Shown here piece by piece: positions 37,401-47,313 of a stretch of DNA of 64,000 nt. A program made the translations under genes and the position numbers. A model generated the notes under the pieces. The model was not told the DNA's origin, searched no databases, and saw only the letters and a program-made list of their open reading frames with translations. This DNA is from Symsagittifera roscoffensis (Eukaryota > Xenacoelomorpha > Acoela > Convolutidae), in assembly GCF_963678635.1 (NCBI RefSeq), contig NC_087062.1, positions 74,059,345 through 74,123,344 on the forward strand. Reading direction: 5' to 3'. The first letter of the stretch is position 1, and each line of letters opens with the position of its first letter.

Positions 37401-40400
37401 ATTTTTTTTTTCATTTTGTGCAGATTATTTTTGAATTTTCTGGAATTTTTTTCACGACTTAATAAGCTGTTTGAAGCTTGCTCGCTCAATTTATTTTTTA
37501 AAGTTTCGTTCGAATCATGACTGAAAGGGCCAGGAAAACAAATTTTGCGAGGAAAACAAAAAGCTTAAATCACACCCGAATTCAAAGTTTTTCTCCATTT
37601 TTCAAATGGTCGGAACAAAAATGAAAAACAGCTGTAATCTAATTTTAGTTTTTTGCCATTCTGAGAATGTAGAAATCATGAATATTTTAGACGAATGAAT
37701 CTCATAATTGTACACTGAAGCTATAGAGATTATTAACTAGCATTTGAAAACCGGTAGGAAAGTTTGATTTTGCTTATAAAACTCAATTTTTTTTTGAAGT
37801 CTCCTAACTGAATTGAAAAAGTTTTTATCAATGAAAAACTAGTTTTTAAAGCTTCCTTCATTGTTCTTTTTTTTGACGAAGTTTTGACAAATAAAATTGA
37901 CAAAAAAAAAACAGTTTTTTTTTCATGTTTTTGAAAAAAAATTCATCGTCGTTAAAGATGTTGCCAAAGCAACTAAAATCAAATATAACAGAAAATCTGA
38001 GAAGACTTTAATTCCTCTTTTCATTTCCTTGTACAAAATAGGGGCACAAAATGAAAAAAATTGAAAGTTAAAGATGATTTTCATTTCAAAATTAATTGTG
38101 GTCGGAGCCTTTTGATTTACTTATTACCTAGCACCTGGAACTTTTTTGGACTGCATGACCACTAATTTCAATTGACAAATCTGTTCGACCGAAGTTTTTA
38201 GTTGTTGGAAGTTTAAAGTTGATTTTAAGCTGCAGATTAAAGCCACAGTACTACAAAAAGTAATGGGTAGCTGTAGAGAGGAATTTTACAACCTCAGTGG
38301 CACTGCAAAAAGTTCAAGTTTTTTTTTTGTATAATTATTTGGATATTTTGTTTAGAAGCGAGAGAACTAATATTCAGCCATGAATTAAGTTAAATTTTGA
38401 CACTCGGTTTGAAATGGTTCTCAGCATGTTGGCCGTAAGCGACCGTAAGAAAAGATGGAGTTCCGCCAGTCAAAGTTACATGCAAGAGCGGATTTAGGGT
38501 CTCCCCTTTGTACTATTTCAAGATATCCATTTTTGGTTAACGGACCCAAAAATATTTCTTAAGGCGCCTTCGGTCCCAAAATATACTAAACTTAGGGGGG
38601 AGCGCGCGCCAAAATAAACGTGATTTTTTTGGTCAAAATTTTCCAAAAAGAGCCTAAAAATGCCATAAGCCTCTACCCTAGTCCGCCTCTTGGAGCAAAA
38701 GAAGAGAGTGTCTAACAAACACAGTATTGAAAAATTGAACGATAGCCTTGATCTACTTCGAATAAATTTTACCATTATATCGAGAACGTAGACACGACAG
38801 GTAGACACGACAGGCATATTTTAGACACGACAGGCTGGTAAGCTTGAACGGCACTTCAGTCCACATACCGACAGACATCTACTATGGATCCCGCGACATC
38901 CGGAGAGACCTTCACTGGACCCAGGAAATCGATTTCATCTTCAAAACCCCCCTCCTCAGCGACCATGAAAAGTTCCAGCCAACCTGGCAGTATTTCGCCA
39001 TGGCCAGTGGGCTCTTCCGACTCTACCCGATGAGTCCCTTTTTGATGAGTAAGGTGAGCAACAACCAGCAAACTGGCAGAATTATTAACTTTGGAACCAA
39101 GATTGACCAAAGTGGTGTTCTAATGGTGAAGATACTACAAATACAGTTAATGTAAAATTGTTGCCAACACTCTTATTTTCAGTTAACGAATCCAAAATCA
39201 ATTAACATCCAAATGCTCACGTGGAGTTAGCAAACATTTTTTTTTATTAGAACTAAGAACCGCAACAATTTTTTTATTTAATTTAAAAGTGCTTTTTTTG
39301 ATCGATGAAGATGTTCAAGATCACCGTTATTGTCAAGAACTTGCTATTAACTACTAAAGAATCTAACTAGCATTAAGAGATCTAGGTTTGAAGTCAGTCA
39401 CCATTGACTTGATTAGTAATTTGTGCTCTTGCCGCATCTCGTATATTACCCTTCTCCCGCCAGGATCAATGATGTTAACAGTTTCGCTAGATGATTGTCG
39501 AGTAACTGGTTTGGTTACAGGTATACGACTCTCGCCTGCAGGACTGGTACATCAACACCGCCACCAGTTCCAAGACTGTCATCATTGCATTAGACAGCAG
39601 TGGAAGCGTAACTGGCTCAGTTTACAAGCTCATTAGACAAACGGCAATCATTCTTCTGGGTACGGTAATTGTGGAAAATGAATATATTTTGTGCCCTGGT
39701 TTTATTTAAGTCCAGTATAAAAAACGGAATCCGCGGAAAAAAGTTGTTCAATCGCTGAAAAATTAATGATCAAAAACTTCGTCCAATAGCATTTACATTT
39801 TTAAACGTTTTTCTGATTTTTAGAAACATACATGTTAACTAAATAAGAACACACATCTATCAGATCGTGTCTTTTTTTTTTAAAATGAATAAAAAACTAG
39901 TGGTGGGTACCAAGATGTATAAATTTTAACGTGCTGCATGATTTAATTAACTTTTATATCAATTTTCATGTTTTTTTTGGCTTAGATACTCTAACGGACC
40001 AAGACTTTGTGAGCATAGTGTTTTTCAATGACAAAGTTCACCCCATGATAACTTGCAATGGAGAAGTTGACGATGTCGATGACGTAACAGATGACACAAC
40101 AACTGCTTCAGACGCGGATGACGCAACCGATGATGTGACGCAAAAACCGACCAATGGGAACAAGCCTATGAAGTTCATCCAGGCGACTCCTAGAAACCAA
40201 GAGCGTCTGAAGGAACTGGTTTGGATTCCATTTGATACAAGGAATATTGCTAATTTTGAGGGAATGTTCAGGACTGCATATGAGGCATTCGGGCGAGAGC
40301 GAGGGAAGCGGAAAGACGCGGGATACACTTGCAGTGATATTCGTAAGTGTTCACGAAGAGGTCAAGAGGTAATTCGTGCTTAATTTTTACCAATCTAGGT

Positions 40401-43400
40401 TTTGAACCAGTCTGTTGAAGAATAAGTTCAAGTCCCGCCTTTACTAATCAACTTTTGTAATCTTAATGCAAGCGAACAATTATTCTGCCGGTTGCCTCGA
40501 GTGGAGAAAAGAACTAGCGCGTGCCACAGATCAAAGCCGTTTCTGACACGTTGGGGCGTAAAATCACCAATTGAACTATATGCCAGATGTAAGCTGAATC
40601 CAAAACCCTTCGCTGTCTAATATAATTATTGTGGATTTTTGGTGGATTTATCAACCATTTGTTTTAGTTGTACCAGAACCAGTGCGGAGGAACTGTTAAG
40701 GGGCAGTTTTTCGAAAAAAAATTCGGACCTTTCGTCGATTTTTTTCCTATGCTGTCGAAATTCATTTCTGAGCTCTCTCAAAGCTTTATAAAACAGTTGT
40801 TTGGAAAAAAACGCAAAAAAGCCTTTTCGACCACTTTTTAGTACAATTTGACCGAAAAATAGGGTTTTTAGGCTTGCGATATCCACTTAATTTAGTGTAT
40901 GTTGTCTCCAAATTCTCCTTTAGACAGTTTTCAGGGTCGGCCGTCAAAAAATTGTTTTATAAAACAGTATCCAAAGGAGGCTTTTAAGCGGTGAGAGTAT
41001 GATTCCTGCATATGTTACTTCACTTGACTCCAGTTGGCGTTTTTTGTAGTTCTAATTTTCCAGAGAAAATTTGCCCCAAATCAAAGTCCTCCCGAATACA
41101 GAGAGGAAAAAAGCTGTGACCAATTTTCAGTTTTGGGACGCCTATTTCTTTTCCTTCCTAGTGTTAATGATCTAGATAAACAGCAATTTAATACCTACAC
41201 GAGAACCGAGATGCTTTGGTGGGCCTGTAAATTTTTGTTGCAAGGCCTGGGATTCCATACTGGAAAAGAACAAAATACTATTGGAGTCCTCTCCCAACAT
41301 TACAGACGCACCATAAACTAAATATTTCGTATTTTAAAAGTTTTTCTTGGTATTTTGAGCTACCATAATTTCTTCTTTAAACAGACTATTGTAAGTCTAT
41401 TTGGATACTGAATTAAGGAACCAAGTACACCTGCAGTCTCCCAGTATGGTGACAACCTATTATAAAATGATCACCTAACTCTGATTTTGGTATTTTGAGC
41501 TGAATTGCTTTTGTTACTTTTTTTTGAATGGGGGTATATTTTTGCTGTGGGGGCGTGGAAAGGAATATGCGCTAAAAATAGAGCTATATTTTCGCGAAAC
41601 TATTTAGTGATGGTAATCAGTGACGGAGGAGAAGGCGACACTCAAATCATGTTTTCTAACCTGGGCGATGCCGTGAACAAAGACGTGCGGGTGTTCACTT
41701 ACGTGGAGGGTGCGGCATCCTACCAGGACTACTACATGAAGTGGGTTGCGTGTCACACTAAGGGGCTATTTCACGCCGTGCCTTCTATGGAAGCTGTGCA
41801 CTCCAGTGCCGTGCAGTACATTAGAGTCATGTCCACCCCCAATGCGATAGATTACTACAAAGTGTACAGACTATCCGAAGCTGTTGTCCAGAGGTGGACC
41901 ACAGGTATAAGTATACAGTTTACAAAGTTTCGCACGCGACTGTAATAGGCGCATTCTCTACTAACTGTAAAGCAACCGTCTATTCTCGTCAACAGGAATA
42001 GCCGGAATAGCCGTTAGCAGGAATAGCCGGTGGCTTTTCCAATAGCCCAGAATGTTCCGACCACAGTCGCGTGCAAATTTTTGTTTTGCTGTAACTGAAA
42101 CTGATTTTGGCAACTGCACTGCCCAGTTTGTCGGTTTATGATTATTTTTTCAATCGATGGCATAAATGCGTAATGTGTCACAGTAATGCAGTTTTGTATA
42201 TCAAAGGTTTTGACAAAAATTTCTACCTCAAAAATAACTTATAGCACCACTTTGCGTAAGTTGGCAGCGACTTGATTCTCCTACTTCGTGCGGTGTAGCA
42301 ATTAAACCGGTGTAGCAATTGCAATAGAAAAAAAACGGTAGTATTACACCACCATCCTAATCAAAATCTGTTCTTTTTGCGCTCAGAGACGTCTGAAAAC
42401 AGGCAGAATTTTTCTAATGACGATCTCCCAGATTGGGTTATTTCAAGTGGTCATTTATATAAATTATATTGATAAAGGTGAACCTATACTGGAAACAATT
42501 TATTATTATATTAATCAAAGTTCAACCTACACAATAAGTGAACTCTCATCGCGCAAGAAAAAGAGTGGGTAACTTTAGGGCATCTCGGACTGGTGTGGTC
42601 ATTAACATGCCCAGTCATAAATGCGTCAGACGCCGATATAACACAACAAGTACAGTACCCAGGCCCCCAGCCCAATGCCCAAAACAAGCTGCTCGGCGTC
42701 ACTGGCGTCGACATCGCTCTTCGAGATTTGGACCAGTACTTGTTCGTCGAACGATTGGGTCCTCTTTCTGTGGCATTTGTAATGAATTCACGCGGAAATT
42801 TGCAACTTCATCCCGTGCTCAAGTTTTTTGTCACCTACAATTTCGAACATCATCAGCTCAAAGTTAAGTTTAGCAGTGCCTTCAATTTTGTGAACCAAAC
42901 TTTGTCTAAAGTGTTTTACCAAAGACTTTTGAATGGAGAAAGTGAAGTCAGCAAAGTGGTTGCTGACCTATACACGAACATTGATCTCTATGTTTACAAA
43001 AGAAAAGCTGTTTTCGAGGTTTTTCGCTACAGGGAGAGTCGATTTCACGAAATGCTTTATATAGGAATAGCTCATTTTTCCGAACCAATTTTACAAATGG
43101 ATGCGCTGAAAGATTCTTTTTTTATAAACCCAAGTGTGACAAGTTTGTTAGCTCGCGCAATCGAGTCTAAAGACCTTCGCTGTGGAAACAAAACAGGTGA
43201 GCCGGGTTGTTTTCACGTATACATATCTCCGTGGCCTTATTGCCCACCGAAGCTGAACTTGTCAAAGGCCACTGACCCAACTCAAATTCTAACCGAGATC
43301 CAAGACCTCATGTACGTGGGCATTGATGCATCTACCTGCGATTTCGCTCACGACCAGCACGACGACTCGCAACTTCTTCAAAATCTTCTCGCTTCGCTCT

Positions 43401-44689
43401 TCATAGTTGAGAGATATCTTTCTTCGCCTCGGCAGTCGGAATACACCGACTTCGTCGTCACATTCGGAGGTGCCTCGGCCACTTTGAACTCCCAATTAGC
43501 GCAATCGGATTGGTGGGCTCATGTTGCTGATCCTAAAGAGTCTTCGCTGTATAAACGAAATCTACTTATGAGCGATTTTTTCGGGGACAAAAATTTAATC
43601 ATGTTTTCAACAGATGACGAGCCCGGACACACAGTGGCCGGGGTGAAATGCGCGGGTATTAGCAGCCGTGAGTTTGAATACAAACATGGCGCCCTGGCTG
43701 TAACCCGGCTGCTGCAGAGTTGGGACTTACCTCCTTTTGGTCTTTACGGCCAAGTTTTGGAACACCAAAAGCTGCTGAACCAAATTTTCAATGGATTCGA
43801 CGAAGAATGTGGCAAAGAAAAAGTGTGTTACGCCTTAGACGAAGGCGCATCAGTCATTGGTTTCAAAAGAAAGAACGAGCGTGAACAAACGCAGCATATA
43901 CACATTGGAGATCACCTGTCTATGTACAACTTATGCCTTATGAACGCACTGGTGAAATATGAAATTTATCAACATTATGTTTACGAAGACGCCTTCTGTT
44001 TTTGCCCACAAGAGGCGCCCCAGAAACCCAAAAAAAGTTTTTCGACTCGTTCTCCCTCTAATATATTTTATTTCATTATCAGCAGTGCCTTAAAATTACT
44101 TTCATCAATCATGTTTGCAATTAATGTCCTTTTATGGTCATCATGTCAGTCAATTTTAGTTGAATTTTTTACAGTTATCGATTCTTCAAAATTTGTCGAT
44201 TCCAAGGATGTTTTGTTCAATTTCAAAACCGAGCAACAGCAGTCGCTTTGTACAATAGCTTTCGACAAATACCTATATACCGAAAAGGTCAAAAGTCTAT
44301 TTGGAAACTCGAAATGGAATTTAATTTACTCCAAAATTCCGAATGAGAATGGCGGGTGCTCAATTTGTGCAAATGAAGATGATTATTTCAACCTCGAAAG
44401 ACTTGATGGCACGAACTTGATTCTTATTTCTGTAGCGGTCGGTCAGGATTTCTGCGCTGCGAAACAGCCAAAACCGAAGAATTACTGGAAGAAGGAAAGA
44501 GATTTGTGTCGTGAGAAAGACGAGCAGTCTTTTTCCGACCAAAAATGTCCCTCAGCTATCCATGATTTAGAGCCCACGGGATCACGTGACAGTCCATACT
44601 GCTCGTCAGCCGTCCATGCTTCAATCAACATATTTTCAATACTTTTCCTTAAATTTAGTTTCGCATCGTTCCTTGTTTTCATTGGTTGA
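31104..44689 (+). CDS. cacna2d: Voltage-gated calcium channel subunit alpha2/delta, six coding exons
   Basis: This is an extracellular auxiliary subunit that raises surface expression of, and modulates, high-voltage-activated calcium channels. Proposed coding exons are 31104-31483, 38825-39053, 39521-39659, 39986-40342, 41608-41904 and 42579-44689. All splice sites are GT-AG and the phases join exactly to 3,513 nt (1,170 residues plus TAA/TGA-type stop). Domain order is signal peptide (about 1-25), VWA_N (about 60-200), VWA with MIDAS DSSGS at 228-232 and ISDGGEG at 372-378, Cache with LLGVTGVDIAL (about 500), the long alpha2/delta C-terminal domain, and a hydrophobic tail (about 1150-1170) suited to GPI anchoring. 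Length is close to that of known family members. Oddities are an acidic insert inside VWA and an Ala (338) where the MIDAS Thr is expected. The paralogue cannot be assigned. I am very sure of the family and fairly sure of the exon ends. Confidence 0.93.
31523..31905. mobile_element. M1-family MITE in cacna2d intron 1
   Basis: The left end is CAGGGGTGGACTTAGGATTTTG (31524-31545), just 40 bp after the exon 1 donor. The interior shares ACATTGATTTTAGGAGCTAT with the block seen at 25700. The right end is poorly defined. Confidence 0.4.
32381..35490. repeat. Three tandem ~1.05-kb units in cacna2d intron 1
   Basis: The block TCTTATTCTGCTTCAACCAA starts at 32381, 33329 and 34416, giving units of 948, 1,087 and about 1,075 bp. 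All units share, in order, TTGATCAGGCGGTTAGTTAT, ATAGGAGGACTACTC, CTCCTTTTGCGACTA, CAATGGCTCTTCAGGTACCA and TTTAGGGTGGGGGGTTCTTC. Unit 1 lacks about 135 bp that units 2 and 3 carry between AAACAAGTA and AAATAGGAGG. Units 2 and 3 differ by scattered substitutions and 1-2 bp indels. This is an old segmental tandem duplication with one later deletion (or one insertion before the last duplication). Confidence 0.95.
35253..35465 (+). CDS. Candidate conserved small frame in third tandem unit, unknown
   Basis: A 70-codon frame starts at ATG (MALQVPIESN...) and ends LGWGVLRDLDL...DVF. The same peptide pieces can be read in units 1 (from about 33080) and 2 (from about 34167), but 1-bp indels break the frame there. 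No family is recognised. It may be a captured exon or a transposon-derived frame. Its opposite strand also has frames of similar length, which argues against a strong conclusion. Confidence 0.2.
   Translation: MALQVPIESNFLEEEHAKNFLISLQKLLSNAVKPVFYNSNLTAALNTSKKTECLGWGVLRDLDLNYLDVF
35491..36839. other. Intron 1 sequence, nothing recognised
   Basis: AT-rich intronic DNA without recognisable exons or repeats. Small frames of 66 codons at 35911-36111 and 36222-36422 show no domain. Confidence 0.5.
36840..37640 (+). repeat. F2 family, one partial and one fuller copy in tandem (intron 1)
   Basis: At 36865-37110 there is a tail half: GCTCGCTCGCTTTACTC, GAAAGGACTTGAATATAATA, CAACCCAGTCCGAT and GTCGGAACC. 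From 37178 a fuller copy starts with GGATAACCTGTTACCGTGC and CTGAATGTTCCGAC, with GCTTGCTCGCTCAATTTAT (37471) and ATGACTGAAAGGGCC (37515), ending near GGTCGGAAC (37608). Confidence 0.55.
38483..38697 (+). mobile_element. M1-family MITE in cacna2d intron 1
   Basis: The left end is AGAGCGGATTTAGGGTC (38486) and the right end CCTAGTCCGCCTCTTGGAGC (about 38679-38697), inverted to each other. The interior has GGGGGGAGCGCGCGCC (about 38595). It ends only about 130 bp before exon 2. Three short GACACGACAGG repeats (38790-38835) follow and overlap the exon 2 acceptor. Confidence 0.55.
38825..39053 (+). CDS. cacna2d: cacna2d coding exon 2
   Basis: The acceptor is TTTTAG (ending 38824) and the donor GTGAGC (39054). 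It encodes SVHIPTDIYYGSRDI...TWQYFAMASGLFRLYP, the conserved block just before the VWA domain. It takes over phase 2 from exon 1 and ends on a codon boundary. The acceptor lies inside a GACACGACAGG triplicate, so a slightly different acceptor is possible. Confidence 0.85.
39521..39659 (+). CDS. cacna2d: cacna2d coding exon 3 (MIDAS)
   Basis: The acceptor is TTACAG (ending 39520) and the donor GTACGG (39660). It encodes YDSRLQDWYINTAT and VIIALDSSGSVTGSVYKLI, which carry the D-x-S-x-S metal-ion-dependent adhesion site. The donor is weak beyond GT, but the phase fits exon 4 exactly. Confidence 0.85.
39986..40342 (+). CDS. cacna2d: cacna2d coding exon 4 (VWA with acidic insert)
   Basis: The acceptor is GCTTAG (ending 39985) and the donor GTAAGT (40343). 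It begins DTLTDQDFVSIVFFND and then has about 35 residues very rich in Asp and Thr (residues about 276-310). Normal VWA sequence resumes at KFIQATPRNQERLK. The stretch NIANFEG (336-342) is where the MIDAS threonine normally sits, and an Ala is found instead. Confidence 0.85.
41608..41904 (+). CDS. cacna2d: cacna2d coding exon 5
   Basis: The acceptor is TATTTAG (ending 41607) and the donor GTATAA (41905). It encodes MVISDGGEGDTQIMFSN, then VRVFTYVEG and WVACHTKGLFHAVPS. This is the end of the VWA domain (with the MIDAS Asp of DGG) and the link to Cache. Confidence 0.87.
42579..44689 (+). CDS. cacna2d: cacna2d coding exon 6 (Cache, alpha2/delta C-terminal domain)
   Basis: The acceptor is AACTTTAG (ending 42578). 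It is one 2.1-kb exon of about 702 codons, where related genes of many animals use numerous small exons. It starts GHLGLVWSLTCPVINAS, contains the Cache motif LLGVTGVDIALRDL, a Cys-rich C-terminal domain (for example CSICANEDDYFNLERLDGTN), and a final hydrophobic segment FSILFLKFSFASFLVF. Confidence 0.9.
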
Positions 44690-44916
44690 AACATTTTCAT
44701 CGTGAATTTACTATGCAAAAAAAATGAATTTTACACTATCATTAGTTTTATATCCCTAGTATTCTGTTCGCAAGAATTGTGAGAACACAATCTCAGAGGC
44801 GGGTTTTCTCGAGGGGAGCAGGCGGATTTTGGGAAATTTTGTCACGCTTTAAACATGTCGATCAAAATGTTTTTCCAAAATTACCCTAAACACAAAAAAC
44901 CTAGTTGTCCAATAAA
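44690..44916 (+). terminator. cacna2d: cacna2d 3' UTR with AATAAA
   Basis: The first AATAAA hexamer after the stop codon is at 44911-44916, about 220 bp downstream. An M1 copy begins inside this UTR at about 44797. It is the likely polyadenylation signal, by position only. Confidence 0.45.
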
Positions 44917-44990
44917 TACTACAGGAAATGCTGGTAAAATGGTACCAAAGGAGAGAACCTATGATGAAGGCAAATCCGCCCTAAATTTGC
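44797..44990 (+). mobile_element. M1-family MITE, short copy
   Basis: The left end is CAGAGGCGGGTTTTCTCGAGG (about 44794) and the right end CAAATCCGCCCTAAATTTG (about 44972-44990). Shared interior is ATGTCGATCAAAATG. It lies in the 3' UTR region of cacna2d. Confidence 0.45.
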
Positions 44991-45255
44991 TGCAATAGTT
45001 TACTTTTCTTTGAGTTAAAAGCAAAGTTAGAACTCGTAGAACTGCGTTAAACACAAACTTTAGCCAGTTGATCAGAAACTGGTTGTTATAGCGGCAAACA
45101 CAAACTTAAGCGACTAACAAATTATTTAAGACATGGCCACTTTACCTCTAAAATAAGACTTGGACGCTAGCTTAAATTACACAACTGAAAGGCTACGACT
45201 CAGTTAAAAAAATAAGAAAAACTTAAAAGCCAGTGTTTTTCAAGCTACAGTCACA

Positions 45256-45470
45256 GGCAGGGGCGGATTTAAGGGGGCGGCGGCGGGCGGACGCCCCCTT
45301 CTCAGGGATTCGACCCCTGCCAACCCAATATATACTAACTTTGAGGGGAAGCGCGCGCCAAAAAAAACGCAATTTGTTTGTCGACATTTTCCATAAAGTG
45401 CCCAAAAACGGCAGTTTTACCTGTTTTTTCAAAAATTTGCCTAAAAAAAGGCCTTAAAAATTAGACAAGC
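45256..45470 (+). mobile_element. M1-family MITE upstream of the LTR element
   Basis: The left end is CAGGGGCGGATTTAAGGGGG (about 45259), followed by ACGCCCCCTTCTCAGGGATT and CGACCCC (about 45290-45317). Next come AATATATACTAACTTTGAGG and GCGCGCGCC (about 45350), then GCCTAAAAAAAGGCC. The right CCGCC terminus is missing. Confidence 0.55.
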
Positions 45471-45705
45471 GCCGTTTGATCATTTAATTAGAGGGCGACC
45501 GTGTTTTTAGTGCCAAAAGCTCCCAGTAAACAGGACAAGCACTTTGAAACTTTGGACCTAAAAGTATTCTTTGGAAAACTAGGAATCTCAGCTAGTGGAA
45601 CCTGATCTAAACTACATTTTATGATTGGATAATTTAGATATTTTACCAATGTAAAGTATTTAATATTAACCAATCATGATCCATCTAACTAACAATACAC
45701 TTATT

Positions 45706-46005
45706 TGTAAGTGCTGAAATTACTTGTAATTTCAGCACCAGAGAGATTTGAATTTAACTTAGAAATTAGTTGGACTCTCCCGAGTACTTCAGCAGCCGCA
45801 ATAAACCAGTATACCCTAGATCTATTGAGCCTAGCAGAGACTAGTTAAACAACCTGAGACTAGATAGTATAAGAGTAAGATTAGGATCGGTATTAGACTA
45901 AGAAGTTGCACGAATCTATCCGGCCGAAAATAAGATAGCGTGACGAGCAGACGGTGTACCCTATCCGAAATTACTCTATGAGTTATACCCATCGGTCATA
46001 ACTCA
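45706..46005 (+). repeat. Candidate 5' LTR (300 bp) of the env-bearing element
   Basis: The segment starts TGTAAGTGCTG and ends ATAACTCA, so it has TG...CA ends. It lies two bases before a possible primer-binding site. A perfect 12-bp-arm hairpin, GTGCTGAAATTA-CTTG-TAATTTCAGCAC, occupies 45711-45738 at its very start. A TATA-like TATAAGA is at 45868-45874. No second copy is present up to 64,000, so the boundaries are inferred and not proved by a matching 3' LTR. Confidence 0.35.
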
Positions 46006-46007
46006 TC

Positions 46008-46025
46008 TGGTGCGACCATAAGTCT
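46008..46025 (+). promoter_or_regulatory. Candidate primer-binding site
   Basis: TGGTGCGACCATAAGTCT follows the proposed LTR end after two bases. TGG matches a tRNA CCA terminus, the usual start of an LTR-element primer-binding site. I cannot name the tRNA. Confidence 0.35.
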
Positions 46026-47313
46026 CGAACAAGACCTTAATAGCTTAGAATTAACCAAAATAGATTAGAAATTAGACAAAACATTTACAAAATGTTATAC
46101 GACGATAATTTAATCGAAATGTCTCTACGACTCAATAGATCAGAGCCAATATTCCGAACCATAACAGAACTACCCGGAATTGGAAGAAGACCTCGAACCA
46201 GAGACGACATACGACAAAGTAGAAACTTGCCATATAGTTATATGATAGTTCGGCAAAAGCCAGAACAAACTTTTGTATTTAGAATACTACTCGCAATGAA
46301 TTTAGATTTTCATTTGCAAACATAAAACCTTGAAGTCAACCTTCAAAATCATTTCAGGCGCTAAACAAAATTATTAATATACAATAACGATTGATAAAAA
46401 GATCTCAGATCGTTTTCTTAAATTCTGCAGTAATATATAAAACATGTTTGAAAAATATTTATTGGAAAATAAAAATAAAAATTAGTAGCATGACAATAAA
46501 TGGTTAGTAATCACAAATCATCCTGTTGTTCCAGCTTCATCACCTAAACATAACAGCATTCATAAACTCACTAATATCATCAAAACACTAAATCTTTTCT
46601 TTACACAAATTTAAATCTTTATTAAAACTTAAATTCACTTAATTTTAAAATCAGATCATCAAGGCTTATCCTTGGATCTTAAATCATTTTCTACTTAATT
46701 AAATTTCAAATTTGATCATCAAGGCCTATCCTTGGATCAAAAAGAACAACTTTGTTCTCCCCCACCCACTTAACTAGTGTCTAACGACCTCAAACGTCGA
46801 TTCACTATCCAACCCTTTCTAAAAGACCCAAGACTAATAGAAATTTTTAAACAAAACTAATCATTCAAATTAGGATAAACAGTGAAGAACTTCGGTTATT
46901 CATCCTTCACTTGACCCCCCCTCTTACCAGACCCAGGATAAATCTTAGACTTAGTAAGTTTAAAATAGTATCTAACGAACTACTCGCGTTCTAATTATAC
47001 CTGAACCTTGTGGATCGATTTACTATTCTCCAACCCTTGAACACAATCACTACCCCTAAGTAAGATTAAGTAAGTTAACACCTTAGCTTATATTAGTCAC
47101 GAGAAAGTAAAAATCATTCTTCGGAATAGATATACTTTTCTCTCCAACCCTGAACAAATAGACCCAGGTTAAGCTAACCAAAAAATCGTAAGGACTAACA
47201 GTTTAAGCAAATAGAATTCACTTAACAACCTTTTGCACCCGTCATCCTAAAACTTATGTCATTTAAAAACCTAGGAAATAAACAAACAATCGTTTTACAC
47301 AATTGTGAAATAG
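46026..47313 (+). other. Long A-rich leader with repeated hairpins and ~190-bp repeats
   Basis: The leader of the element has no long ATG-initiated frame. Two near-identical hairpins, GATCATCAAGG...CCTTGGATC, lie at 46654-46678 and 46714-46738, exactly 60 bp apart. TCTAACGA at 46780 and 46971 (191 bp apart) begins two diverged copies of a longer unit, each with GTCGATT or ATCGATT, ACTAT and CCAACCCTT. GACCCA(A/G)G recurs at about 46825, 46929 and 47161. GTAAGT-type potential splice donors occur (for example about 46954 and 47064). It may hold packaging and splicing signals. Confidence 0.5.

Noticed and set aside
41034-41321. 95-codon frame within cacna2d intron 4 as an extra exon
   Set aside because: Exon 4 and exon 5 join in phase and the VWA sequence is continuous without it. 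The frame has no resemblance to the family.
45290-45320. GGGATTCGACCCC as a tRNA or SINE B box in M1 repeats
   Set aside because: No A box at the right distance, and other M1 copies have lost the match; the family is better explained by inverted-end MITEs.
46008-46040. tRNA-like 3' half (reverse complement contains TTCGA) at the primer-binding site
   Set aside because: The T-arm stem does not pair, so no tRNA gene; only the PBS reading is kept.
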